A stretch of DNA of 64,000 nt from Gemmatimonadota bacterium (lineage in GTDB: Bacteria > Gemmatimonadota > Gemmatimonadetes > Longimicrobiales > Gaopeijiaceae). Both the position numbers and the translations under genes were made by a program. Shown here in pieces: positions 1-8,013 of the stretch. The stretch covers positions 23,514 to 87,513 of the forward strand of contig SLCK01000015.1 in NCBI GenBank assembly GCA_007125845.1, given 5' to 3'. The first letter of the stretch is position 1. Every line of letters begins with the position of its first letter. Under the pieces are notes generated by a model. The model saw only the letters and a program-made list of their open reading frames with translations. It made no database searches and was not told the DNA's origin.

Positions 1-2
1 AC

Positions 3-1166
3 ACATCGGTCCCCTTCGATCGACTCAAGGCGGCCAACGACGGCGCTCTCGACGTTCCGGCAGACTTCAACATCCATCCGAAGCTCAAACGCCAACTCCA
101 GCGGCGGAAGAACGACTTCGGACCCGAAAGTCGACTGGACTGGGCCCATGCGGAGAGCCTCGCCTTCGGATCGATCCTGCAGGAGGGCGTGCCCGTGCGG
201 TTGAGCGGACAGGACTCCCAGAGAGGGACGTTCTCGCAGCGGCACCTCGTCCTCCACGACCACAAGACCGGCGAGTCCTTGATCCCCCTGAGGGAGATGG
301 ATCCCACCCGATTCGAAGTCTACAACTCGCCCCTCTCCGAGATCGCGGTGATGGGCTTCGAGTACGGCTACTCGGTGCTGTCCGAGAAGACGCTCGTGCT
401 CTGGGAGGGTCAGTTCGGCGACTTCGTGAATGCGGCTCAGGTGATCGTGGATCAGTTCATCTCCTCCGGCCGGGCGAAGTGGGGTCAGCTTTCGCGGCTG
501 ACCCTCCTCCTCCCGCACGGGCACGAAGGGCAGGGGCCCGAGCATTCCTCGGCCCGGCTCGAGCGGTTCCTACAGCTCTGCGCCGAGGACAACATGCGGG
601 TGGTCTACCCCACCACTCCCGCACAGTATTTCCACCTGCTCAGACGCCAGGCGCTCGGGACCCCCATCCGTCCACTCGTGGCGATGACGCCGAAAAGCCT
701 CCTCCGACACCCTCGCGCCTCCTCGGGCGTGGACGAGCTGGCCGACGGTCGATTCCGGCCGGTCCTCTCCGATCCGGACGCCCCCGGGTCGCCCGACGGA
801 GTGACCCGGCTCATCCTCTGCTCTGGAAAGATCTACTACGATCTGCTCACTCACGAGTCCAGGGAGGATTTGACCCATGTGGCGATCGGTCGGGTCGAAG
901 AGCTCTATCCATTCCCGGCTCGGGAGATAGAGGAGTTGATCTCGACCCATCCGAGTCTCGAGGAGGTCGTCTGGACCCAGGAGGAGCCCCGCAATATGGG
1001 AGCCCTGTCCTACATCGGCCCCCGGCTCCGCGCCGTAGTCCCACGCGAGATCCAGCTCAAGCACGTGTCCCGTCCCGAACGCGCGAGCCCGGCTGAAGGA
1101 AAGACATCGAACCACAACGCCTCACAGGCCAGGATCCTCCGGGAAGCGCTGCTCGGGCAGGAGTGA
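3..1166 (+). CDS. sucA: 2-oxoglutarate dehydrogenase E1 component, C-terminal part (gene enters from the left edge)
   Basis: The reading frame is open from base 3, so the gene starts upstream of the window and only the last ~387 residues are present. E1 is the thiamine-diphosphate enzyme that decarboxylates 2-oxoglutarate and passes the succinyl group to the lipoyl E2 subunit in the TCA cycle. The visible part contains the transketolase-like pyrimidine-binding segment (SGQDSQRGTFSQRH, then EYGYSV and WEGQFGDF with the expected spacing) and the E1-specific C-terminal domain ending near EEPRNMGALSYIGPRL, the usual position of the NMGA/NQGA motif. No E2 gene follows; the next gene is convergent and starts only 14 bases away. 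The family call is secure; the full length cannot be seen. Confidence 0.95.
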   Translation, partial: TSVPFDRLKAANDGALDVPADFNIHPKLKRQLQRRKNDFGPESRLDWAHAESLAFGSILQEGVPVRLSGQDSQRGTFSQRHLVLHDHKTGESLIPLREMDPTRFEVYNSPLSEIAVMGFEYGYSVLSEKTLVLWEGQFGDFVNAAQVIVDQFISSGRAKWGQLSRLTLLLPHGHEGQGPEHSSARLERFLQLCAEDNMRVVYPTTPAQYFHLLRRQALGTPIRPLVAMTPKSLLRHPRASSGVDELADGRFRPVLSDPDAPGSPDGVTRLILCSGKIYYDLLTHESREDLTHVAIGRVEELYPFPAREIEELISTHPSLEEVVWTQEEPRNMGALSYIGPRLRAVVPREIQLKHVSRPERASPAEGKTSNHNASQARILREALLGQE

Positions 1167-1179
1167 GGGATCGGACGTT

Positions 1180-2226
1180 TCAGCCGTCGGACTCGCCCCA
1201 CTGAAGTAGGAGCTTGCCGAAGCTGCGGTTCTCCTCCATCTCCCGGTGAGCCTCACGGACCGAAGCCACCGGGAGAACTCGATCGATCACTGGCCGTAAC
1301 CGACCGGCTTCGAAGAGGGGTACCACGACCCGCTCGAACGCCCGTGCGAGGACTGCTTTTTCCTCCGGTGGGCGGGCGCGGAGCACGGTCCCCCGGATCG
1401 AGGCCCGCTTGGCCATCAACCGTCCGAGATCCACCTCTCCCCTCGCTCCCCCCGGAACGCCGACGACGACCCAGCGCCCTCCCTCGGCAAGGATCGCCTG
1501 ATTTCCCTCGAGATAGCTGGCACCGACCAGGTCGAGCACCACATCCACGCCCCTCCCATCGAGGCACTCCCGGACGCCTTCGGTCCAGTCGCGGCCGGAA
1601 TCGGCGAGGACGCCATGGTCGAGGCCCAGGTCGACCGCCCGGTTCACTTTGTCGGGTGACCGGGACGTTCCCACGGTCATCGCGCCAGCGGCGCGGGCGA
1701 GTTGGAGTGCAGCGGTTCCGACTCCGCTCCCTGCAGCGTGGATCAGCACCGTTTCCCCGGCTCGAAGATTCGCCTGGAGGAAGAGGGCGTCCCAGGCCGT
1801 GATGAAGACCTCGGGAATCGCCCCCGCCTCCTCCGACGTAAGCCCATCGGGGACACGGATCGTCTCCCGTTCTGAAGCTACCACCCACTCGGCATATCCC
1901 CCGCCCCCCACGATCCCCATGACACGATCTCCCAGCGCTCGAAGCCGGCAGCCCGCGCCGAGTTGATCCACCTCGCCGCTGAACTCGAGCCCCGGGACGT
2001 TCTCAGGCGAGCCAGGCGATGGGGGGTACCGACCTCGCCGTTGAAGAAGATCCGCTCGGTTCACGCCGGACACCTGCACGCGGACCCGCACTTCACCCGG
2101 CCCCGGAACGGGGCGTGCACCTTCGGTGAGGAGCAGCACGTCCGGTCCCCCGGGCTCCACGATCTCCACGACTCCCATGGATTCGCCCTGATGGCCCTCT
2201 CGCCGTCGATCCCGGTCACCTTTCAT
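1180..2226 (-). CDS. NAD(P)H:quinone oxidoreductase, zinc-independent MDR family
   Basis: 348 residues, the usual length for the quinone oxidoreductase branch of the medium-chain dehydrogenase/reductase family. The N-terminal GroES-like domain has GVNRADLLQRRGRYP and PGLEFSGEV. The Rossmann domain has the dinucleotide loop AAGSGVGTAALQLARAAGA. The zinc-ligand cysteines of alcohol dehydrogenases are absent, as expected for QOR proteins. I chose the ATG at 2226 because GGGGGATGAG lies just upstream; the frame stays open to 2310 and an alternative ATG (MGVVEIVEPG) lies 16 codons downstream. It probably performs NADPH-dependent one- or two-electron reduction of quinones or enones. It is transcribed convergently with the E1 gene and divergently from the exonuclease gene. 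Confidence 0.88.
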   Translation of the reverse strand: MKGDRDRRREGHQGESMGVVEIVEPGGPDVLLLTEGARPVPGPGEVRVRVQVSGVNRADLLQRRGRYPPSPGSPENVPGLEFSGEVDQLGAGCRLRALGDRVMGIVGGGGYAEWVVASERETIRVPDGLTSEEAGAIPEVFITAWDALFLQANLRAGETVLIHAAGSGVGTAALQLARAAGAMTVGTSRSPDKVNRAVDLGLDHGVLADSGRDWTEGVRECLDGRGVDVVLDLVGASYLEGNQAILAEGGRWVVVGVPGGARGEVDLGRLMAKRASIRGTVLRARPPEEKAVLARAFERVVVPLFEAGRLRPVIDRVLPVASVREAHREMEENRSFGKLLLQWGESDG

Positions 2227-2357
2227 CGTCTCATCCCCCTTCGTTCGTCGGGCCGCCTGCCCTCGCCTCCTCTTTGCCGACCACTCGCCGGGCTCTAGGT
2301 TGAGGGCCACCGTCGACGCGCCGCATCTCCGAGACCTCTCGTGAACCCCGTTTCGCC

Positions 2358-3155
2358 ATGGCCGATCCCCTCCCCTTTCCGATCCGCCTGGAGCGTCCTC
2401 TCGTCTTTCTGGATCTCGAAACCACGGGCCTGAGGGTCGCCAAGGACCGGGTCATCGAGCTCGCTGTGGTACGCCTGGCCCCGAACGGAGACGTGACGGA
2501 GCGAGTGCGGCGCTTCAATCCTGGAGTGCCGATTCCGGCCGAGGCCACTGCGGTTCACGGAATCACCGACGAGGACGTGGCCGAAGAGCCGCCTTTCGCC
2601 GCCCGTGCCCGCAGCCTGGCCGAGCTTCTCGATCCGTGCGACCTGGGCGGCTTCAACCTCAGGCGCTTCGACCTTCCGATGCTCCTCGCCGAGTTCGAGC
2701 GCGCCGGGATTCCGTTCAACGTGGATGAGCGGCGCTTGATCGATGTCCAGCAGATCTTTCACAGAGAGGAGCCCAGAGACCTCTCGGCGGCCGTGAAGTT
2801 CTACCTGGAGCGGGAGCTCGAGGACGCCCATTCGGCGCTCGCAGACACCCGGGCCACCGCACAGGTGCTGGCCGCCCAGCTCGAGCGCTACCCGCACCTC
2901 CCCAGGGAGCTCGAAGCCCTTGACCGCTACTGCGACGAGGTGAGCCCCTTCGAAACCGAAGCGGATCGCTGGTTCCATGATCCGCGGGGCGACGCGCCGG
3001 TCTTCCGGAGAGGCAAGCACCGTGACCGACCCCTCCAGGTCGTCGCTCGAGCTGAGCCCGACTACCTCCGCTGGATGCTGTCCGCCGAGGACATGGACTC
3101 CGGCGTAAAGGAGGTCGTGAGGCGCGCCCTCGAAAGCGCCGACCCGGCGGTCTAG
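2358..3155 (+). CDS. 3'-5' exonuclease, DnaQ-like DEDDh family
   Basis: 265 residues. The first ~175 residues form an RNase T/DnaQ exonuclease domain. Exo I is VFLDLETTGL (DxE metal ligands), Exo II lies around GGFNLRRFDLPML, and Exo III is AHSALADTRAT with the catalytic His and Asp. The tail of about 85 residues contains YLRWMLSAEDMDSGVKE, which resembles the C-terminal extension found in many stand-alone epsilon-like exonucleases of Bacteroidota and related phyla. It probably acts in DNA repair or proofreading; nothing ties it to a polymerase subunit here. The gene is single, with neighbours on the other strand on both sides. Confidence 0.9.
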   Translation: MADPLPFPIRLERPLVFLDLETTGLRVAKDRVIELAVVRLAPNGDVTERVRRFNPGVPIPAEATAVHGITDEDVAEEPPFAARARSLAELLDPCDLGGFNLRRFDLPMLLAEFERAGIPFNVDERRLIDVQQIFHREEPRDLSAAVKFYLERELEDAHSALADTRATAQVLAAQLERYPHLPRELEALDRYCDEVSPFETEADRWFHDPRGDAPVFRRGKHRDRPLQVVARAEPDYLRWMLSAEDMDSGVKEVVRRALESADPAV

Positions 3156-3171
3156 GTCCGGAGTCGGGCCT

Positions 3172-3996
3172 TTATTCCGGGACTTCCCGGGCGACCCGCT
3201 CCTCCAAACCTCGCTGCAACTTCAGGAGGACCGGGCCCGGCGAACCGGAGCCGACCGGGTGCCCATCCAGCTCCGTCACCGCGACGACCCCCCGGATCGA
3301 CGAGGAGAGAAAGATCTCGGTGAGCCCTGCGACCTCCTCGACCTCGACACCACGCTCCTCTACGCTCAGTCGGAGCTCTGCGGCCAACTCGAGCAGCAGC
3401 TCCCGCGTGATCCCCGCAAGAGCTCCTTCCTCGGGGCCCGGCGCGAGAAGTACGCCTTCCCGGGTCACTGCGTAGAGGTTCGACGCGGCCCCCTCCACCA
3501 ATCGATCTCGACTGTTCCGCAGGAGGGCCTCGTCGGCCCCGTGCGAGCGGGCCAACCGTATGGCCTGGATCCGCTCGGGATAGGCCGTCACCTTGAGGGC
3601 GGTCACGAGAGCCTTCTCGTCCAGCCGGCCGAGCACACGCGCGGAGAGCCCGCGGCGGGCATGCTCCGGATCGCTCTCGGTCTCCTGGACCGTGACAATC
3701 AGCCGGGGCCGAGGATCCGTCGGGGGGGCGACTCCGGCGCCAGCGCCTCTCGTCAGCGTGATCCGGAGGGCTCCATCCACCCCTTCCCACCCCAGGAGCG
3801 CTTGCGACACGCGCTGGCCGAGCTCCCCGGGGACGGGAATCCCGAGCAGACGGGCGCTGGATTCCAGTCGCAAGAGGTGCCGATCGAGTCGAAACGGTCG
3901 CCCCCGGCGGAGGCGGACGGTCTCGAAGAGGCCGTCCCCGAGCAGGAGCCCCCGGTCATCCGCCGGCACGAGGTCTGGGATGGACCGACTCCTCAC
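3172..3996 (-). CDS. pabC: Class IV aminotransferase fold enzyme, probable 4-amino-4-deoxychorismate lyase
   Basis: 274 residues from a GTG start that overlaps the pabA stop codon (GTGA), which indicates translational coupling. PabC is a PLP enzyme that splits aminodeoxychorismate into p-aminobenzoate and pyruvate. The N-terminal ADDRGLLLGDGLFETVR is the class IV signature. The PLP lysine should lie in the ALKVTAYPERIQAIRLARSHGADEAL stretch (K in ALKVTAYPE), followed by LVEGAASNLYAVTREGVLLAPG and LAGITRELLLELA. The sequence alone cannot exclude a branched-chain or D-amino-acid aminotransferase, but the third position in a pabB-pabA-pabC operon supports PabC. The frame stays open upstream to 4185, overlapping pabA; I reject that longer start. 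Confidence 0.87.
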   Translation of the reverse strand: MRSRSIPDLVPADDRGLLLGDGLFETVRLRRGRPFRLDRHLLRLESSARLLGIPVPGELGQRVSQALLGWEGVDGALRITLTRGAGAGVAPPTDPRPRLIVTVQETESDPEHARRGLSARVLGRLDEKALVTALKVTAYPERIQAIRLARSHGADEALLRNSRDRLVEGAASNLYAVTREGVLLAPGPEEGALAGITRELLLELAAELRLSVEERGVEVEEVAGLTEIFLSSSIRGVVAVTELDGHPVGSGSPGPVLLKLQRGLEERVAREVPE

Positions 3997-4619
3997 GGCA
4001 CCTTCGCGATCGCCAGCCGGGAACGTGCGGCCGGCCGGTCGGCCGGTCGGCGTCGGACGAGGTGCAGAAAGTTTTCGAAGATCTTGGCCCCGGACGGGGT
4101 GAGAACGGACTCCGGGTGGAACTGGATGCCCCATACCGGATCGTCCCGGTGCCGGACCGCCATGAGCTCTCCGCGGGCCGTCCACGCCGCTGGCTCGAGC
4201 TCCCTCGGAAGAGATCTCTCGTCCACGGAAAGGGAGTGATACCGCCCTGCCGGGAAGGGTGATGGGATTCCCGCGAACAAGTCGCCCCCCCGGTGGTATA
4301 CGGCGCTCTCCCGCCCATGGGTCGGAGCGGGAGAGCTCCCTACCCCGGCTCCGTACGCAGCGGCAACGGCCTGATGTCCCAGGCAGATCCCCAGGACGGG
4401 AACACGCCCACCGAGCTCCCTCACAAGCTCGACGCTGATCCCGGCTTCGTCGGGTGTACCAGGACCTGGGGAGATCACGACTCCGGAAGCTTCTCGGACG
4501 ATCGCCTCGGAGACGGTCAGCCGATCGCTTCGAACCACCTCCACCTCGGCGCCAAGCTCCCGGAGAGCCCTCGCCACGTTGTGCACGAAGGAATCGTAAT
4601 TGTCGAGAAGGAGGATCAT
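3993..4619 (-). CDS. pabA: Aminodeoxychorismate/anthranilate synthase glutamine amidotransferase subunit
   Basis: 208 residues. Class I glutamine amidotransferase that releases ammonia from glutamine for its chorismate-binding partner. It has MILLLDNYDSFVHN at the start, the oxyanion-strand segment VVISPGPGTPDEAG, the nucleophile in GICLGHQAV, and the His/Glu pair in GIQFHPESVLTPSG. The ATG at 4619 overlaps the last four bases of pabB (ATGA), so the two are translationally coupled; GTGA coupling joins it to pabC downstream. trpE elsewhere in the window has no amidotransferase next to it, so this subunit may serve both enzymes, as the shared subunit of Bacillus subtilis does. That sharing is an inference. 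Confidence 0.93.
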   Translation of the reverse strand: MILLLDNYDSFVHNVARALRELGAEVEVVRSDRLTVSEAIVREASGVVISPGPGTPDEAGISVELVRELGGRVPVLGICLGHQAVAAAYGAGVGSSPAPTHGRESAVYHRGGDLFAGIPSPFPAGRYHSLSVDERSLPRELEPAAWTARGELMAVRHRDDPVWGIQFHPESVLTPSGAKIFENFLHLVRRRPADRPAARSRLAIAKVP

Positions 4620-6055
4620 CGTTCCTCTCCCACGCCGAGGGCCCGAAGGAAGGCCGTCGCCTTGTCGCGTGACTCCTGCCACTCCGCCTCGGGGTCTGAG
4701 GCCAGGGTGATGCCGCCTCCAGTCCCGTATCGCACCCACCCGTCCCTCAGCACCGCGGTCCTGATGGCGATGGAAAGGTCCAGGTCGCCGTGGAACCCGA
4801 GTATGCCCAGGGCTCCCGTGTACACTCCCCGGCGCACGGGTTCCAGCTCGCGAAGGATCTCCATGGCCCGAATCTTCGGTGCGCCGGAGATGCTTCCACC
4901 GGGGAAGGTTGCCTTGAGAAGGTCCATCCGCCCACGGTCGGGCATCAACCGACCCTCCACTGTCGACACCAGGTGATGGACGGTGGGGTGGGTCTCTAGC
5001 TCGGCGAGCTCCGGGACGACGACCGAGCCTGGCTGGGCGACGCGGGAGAGGTCGTTTCGCAGGAGGTCGACGATCATCACGTTCTCCGCCCGATCCTTGG
5101 CGCTCGCAGCGAGCTCGTCGCGAAGGGCCCGATCACGTTTCTCGGACGGATCCCTGCGGGCCGTCCCCTTGATCGGCCGGGTTCGGACCCGGTCTCCCCG
5201 CAACGAGAGGAACAGCTCCGGCGAGATGGACGCCACCTCTCCGTCCCCCACATCGAGAAACGCCCCGAATGCCGCCGGACTCTGTCGCGCCAGGGCATCG
5301 TAGAGGGCCCTGCCTGAGAGCCCCTTGCAGTACGCCGATATCCGCCGGGTGAGATTGGCCTGGAAGAGGTCACCGGCGCGGATGTATTCCCGGATCCGCT
5401 CCACGCCCTGTCGGTATTCAGTCCGCGATAGCGACGACGTGATACGGGTTGCGGTGCCTCCCCAGACCTCCGGAGTGCGGGGCCCGCCCCGCATCAGATC
5501 GAGGAGGGCTCGCACCCGGCTGCTCGCGTCGCGCCCGGAGCCCCCCGGGAGCTCGGTCGCCACGGCCCGGCAGCGCCCGGAAGGATGATCCCACACGAGG
5601 CCGCCGTCGTACACCCCAAACCAGGCGTCCGGCATTCGCACGTCGTCCGCGGGTGGCGCGGGCAGCCGCTCGAGAAGGTCGGCGAGCTCGTAGGCAAGGT
5701 AGCCCACGATTCCCCCGGCGAAGGGGATGCCCGGAGGGGGGGACGGGCCCCGCAAGTCGTTCAGGAGCGTCCCCAGGAGCAAGAAGGGATCGTGGGAGCC
5801 GGCCCTGGAGGGAGAGTTGGTGAGCTCGAGGTTTCCCGCAAGGCTCGCCCGCCCCCCCTTTACTCGCAGGACGAGGATGGGGTCGCAGCCGAGGAAGGAG
5901 TAGCTTCCGCGCCCGCCCGCGCTTTCGAGCAGAACACGCCCGGGAAGTCCGGCACAGCGCGCGAGGGCGTCTCTGGGCTCGGGGGGATCATCAAGCTCCC
6001 CCACCACTACGTCGGACCGGGAGCCGGATGGTCGCGGGGATCGTCCGGCCCTCAC
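4616..6055 (-). CDS. pabB: Aminodeoxychorismate synthase component I
   Basis: 479 residues of the chorismate-binding MST family. It converts chorismate plus ammonia to 4-amino-4-deoxychorismate for folate synthesis. The decisive motif is RTRPIKGTARR: the lysine of PIKGT is characteristic of PabB, whereas anthranilate synthases have PIAGT. Other family motifs are RIREYIRAGDLFQANLTRR, ENVMIVDLLRNDLSRV, and TFPGGSISGAPKIRAMEI. The first gene of the pabB-pabA-pabC operon. The exact N terminus is uncertain because the first ~25 residues are low-complexity and no strong ribosome binding site is evident. Confidence 0.92.
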   Translation of the reverse strand: MRAGRSPRPSGSRSDVVVGELDDPPEPRDALARCAGLPGRVLLESAGGRGSYSFLGCDPILVLRVKGGRASLAGNLELTNSPSRAGSHDPFLLLGTLLNDLRGPSPPPGIPFAGGIVGYLAYELADLLERLPAPPADDVRMPDAWFGVYDGGLVWDHPSGRCRAVATELPGGSGRDASSRVRALLDLMRGGPRTPEVWGGTATRITSSLSRTEYRQGVERIREYIRAGDLFQANLTRRISAYCKGLSGRALYDALARQSPAAFGAFLDVGDGEVASISPELFLSLRGDRVRTRPIKGTARRDPSEKRDRALRDELAASAKDRAENVMIVDLLRNDLSRVAQPGSVVVPELAELETHPTVHHLVSTVEGRLMPDRGRMDLLKATFPGGSISGAPKIRAMEILRELEPVRRGVYTGALGILGFHGDLDLSIAIRTAVLRDGWVRYGTGGGITLASDPEAEWQESRDKATAFLRALGVGEER

Positions 6056-6189
6056 CGAGTGCGCCCTCCCGGTCGGGACCCGCGACCAGCGGGGGGGATG
6101 CCTCGAGCTCTTCCCTCTGGTATCCTGTTGAACCCCCGGGGGACTTCCCCGGAAACCGTCTCGCCTTCAACGGCTCCGAAAGGAAACTC

Positions 6190-6591
6190 ATGGCCACCGG
6201 ACTTCTTCACGCCCATTCCGGACTCCGCTACCTCGTCCTCCTGGCCGGGGTCGCCGTGGTCTGCTACTCTCTCTACGGACTCATCACCGGGCGCGCCTAC
6301 GACCGAGCGATGCGTGCCACAGCGGCCTCCTTCGCGGGCCTCCTCCACCTCCAGGTCCTGCTCGGATTCTTCCTGCTGGTCTCGGGCCGCTTCTATCCCC
6401 AACTCATTGGCCACATCTTTCTGATGCTCGCTGCCGCGGTCGCCGCCCAGGTGCCCCTCTCCGTATTCCGACGTCGGCCGCCGGAGGAACGCACGTACGC
6501 ACCGCACCTGGTCTCCTCCGTCGTCGCCCTCCTCTTGATATGGTTCGGGGTGCTCGCGATCAACCGCACCCTTCTCGGCGCCGGCTTCTGA
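6190..6591 (+). CDS. Small integral membrane protein of unknown function, four predicted helices
   Basis: 133 residues from the ATG at 6190, with GAAAGGA about 6 bases upstream. I do not recognise a named family with certainty. Four hydrophobic stretches are visible: YLVLLAGVAVVCYSLYGL, FAGLLHLQVLLGFFLLV, HIFLMLAAAVAAQVPL, and VVALLLIWFGVLAI. Histidines sit near the N terminus (LLHAHSGLRY), in helix 2 (LLHLQ) and at the start of helix 3 (IGHIF), a pattern that could suit haem or metal binding but proves nothing. It is divergent from pabB and lies 54 bases before the patatin gene in the same direction. The in-frame extension back to 6028 is unlikely. Confidence 0.75.
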   Translation: MATGLLHAHSGLRYLVLLAGVAVVCYSLYGLITGRAYDRAMRATAASFAGLLHLQVLLGFFLLVSGRFYPQLIGHIFLMLAAAVAAQVPLSVFRRRPPEERTYAPHLVSSVVALLLIWFGVLAINRTLLGAGF

Positions 6592-6645
6592 GGCACCGGC
6601 ACCGGATTCCCTTCGATCCAGACGGCGAATCGCTGGAGCGCACGA

Positions 6646-7929
6646 ATGCCCGACCACCCTCCCGAACCGCACACGCCCCGGCCTCCCTCGGGGAAGGGAG
6701 AGCTGGCCCTCGTGATGGGGGGAGGGGGAGCCCGGGCCGCGTATCAGGTCGGCTTCCTCAGAGCGCTGGCCCGCTTCGAACCGAATCTGGAGATCCCGAT
6801 CATCACCGGCGTCTCGGCGGGAGCGATCAACGCAGTCCACCTGGCTTCCCACGGAGGAAGCTTCCGCGAAGCGGTCGAGGACCTTGCGGAGCTCTGGGAG
6901 TCGCTGACGGTGGACCAGGTCTTCAACGTCGATCCGCGCTTCCTGCTTTCGAATGCGATGAGATGGGGCCTTCAACTCGCCTCCGGAGGCCTGGGACACC
7001 CCCCCGCCATTCAGAGCCTGGTGGACACGGCGCCGCTGCGACGGTTCCTGGAGCGGGCTCTCGAGGAGCGCGAGGGTGAGATCCCGGGGATCCGGGAGAA
7101 GATCGATTCGGGACGGCTCAAAGCGCTCGCGATCAGCACCTCCTCGTACACCACCGGGCAGTCGGTGACCTGGATCCAGGGACGCGAGATCAGGGAATGG
7201 ACCCGACCGCAGCGTCAGGCCAGGCTGACCTCGATAGGGTTGGATCATGTGATGGCCTCCGCAGCGCTGCCACTCTTCTTTCCGGCGGTTCGGATCGGGG
7301 ACCACTGGTACGGCGACGGCGGCATCCGACTCACCGCTCCTCTCTCACCGGCGCTCCATCTCGGAGCCCACCGGCTGCTCGCAATCTCCACACGGTTCGC
7401 TCGTCTCGAAAAGGAGTGCGACCGCTCGCTCATCGAGGGATACCCTCCGCCGGCGCAGGTGATCGGCTCGCTGATGAATTCGATCTTCCTGGACTTGCTC
7501 GATCAGGACGCCCTGAGGGCGGAAGCGATGAACGACCTGCTTCGAAGAATCCCGCCGGAGGGACGCGGAGGCATGCGCATCGTGAAGTTGCTCACCATGA
7601 GGCCTTCGCGAGACCTGGGCCAGCTCGCCGACGATTTCGAGCTTCGGCTTCCCCGACTTTTCCGCTTCCTGATGCGCGGGTTGGGTACGAAGGAAACGCG
7701 AAGCCCCGATCTTCTGTCCTTCCTGCTCTTCGAACCCGGATACCTTCGGCTCATGATGGAGATCGGAGAATTGGACGCCGACGCCCGCATGGGGGAGGTT
7801 CGAGAGCTGCTCCACCCCAGGTCCCGAACGCGAGCGCCTCTGGATCCCGAGGTGAATCGCGCACCATCCCCTGGAAGGTTGTCGAAGGAGAAGCGTGGCC
7901 GCCCCCCTCCTTCGAAAACCTTCGAGTAA
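6646..7929 (+). CDS. Patatin-like phospholipase
   Basis: 427 residues. Patatin lipases use a Ser-Asp dyad on lipid acyl esters. The oxyanion-hole glycines MGGGGARAAYQVGFL, the nucleophile elbow GVSAG (Ser about residue 57) and the catalytic Asp in YGDGGIR (about residue 224) are all present. After ~300 residues the protein continues with a charged helical region and a Pro/Ser/Arg-rich tail. There is no N-terminal signal peptide, so it is probably cytosolic or peripheral. It precedes the acyl-CoA dehydrogenase gene by 84 bases on the same strand; release of fatty acids followed by beta-oxidation would be a sensible link, but this is inference. Confidence 0.9.
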   Translation: MPDHPPEPHTPRPPSGKGELALVMGGGGARAAYQVGFLRALARFEPNLEIPIITGVSAGAINAVHLASHGGSFREAVEDLAELWESLTVDQVFNVDPRFLLSNAMRWGLQLASGGLGHPPAIQSLVDTAPLRRFLERALEEREGEIPGIREKIDSGRLKALAISTSSYTTGQSVTWIQGREIREWTRPQRQARLTSIGLDHVMASAALPLFFPAVRIGDHWYGDGGIRLTAPLSPALHLGAHRLLAISTRFARLEKECDRSLIEGYPPPAQVIGSLMNSIFLDLLDQDALRAEAMNDLLRRIPPEGRGGMRIVKLLTMRPSRDLGQLADDFELRLPRLFRFLMRGLGTKETRSPDLLSFLLFEPGYLRLMMEIGELDADARMGEVRELLHPRSRTRAPLDPEVNRAPSPGRLSKEKRGRPPPSKTFE

Positions 7930-8013
7930 GCGAAAGCCCTCAGAACCCCGGGATTCAGAGGGGGTAGTAGCATGGTGACCCCACTCCCCCGGCATGAAGA
8001 GAGGTGAACCGCC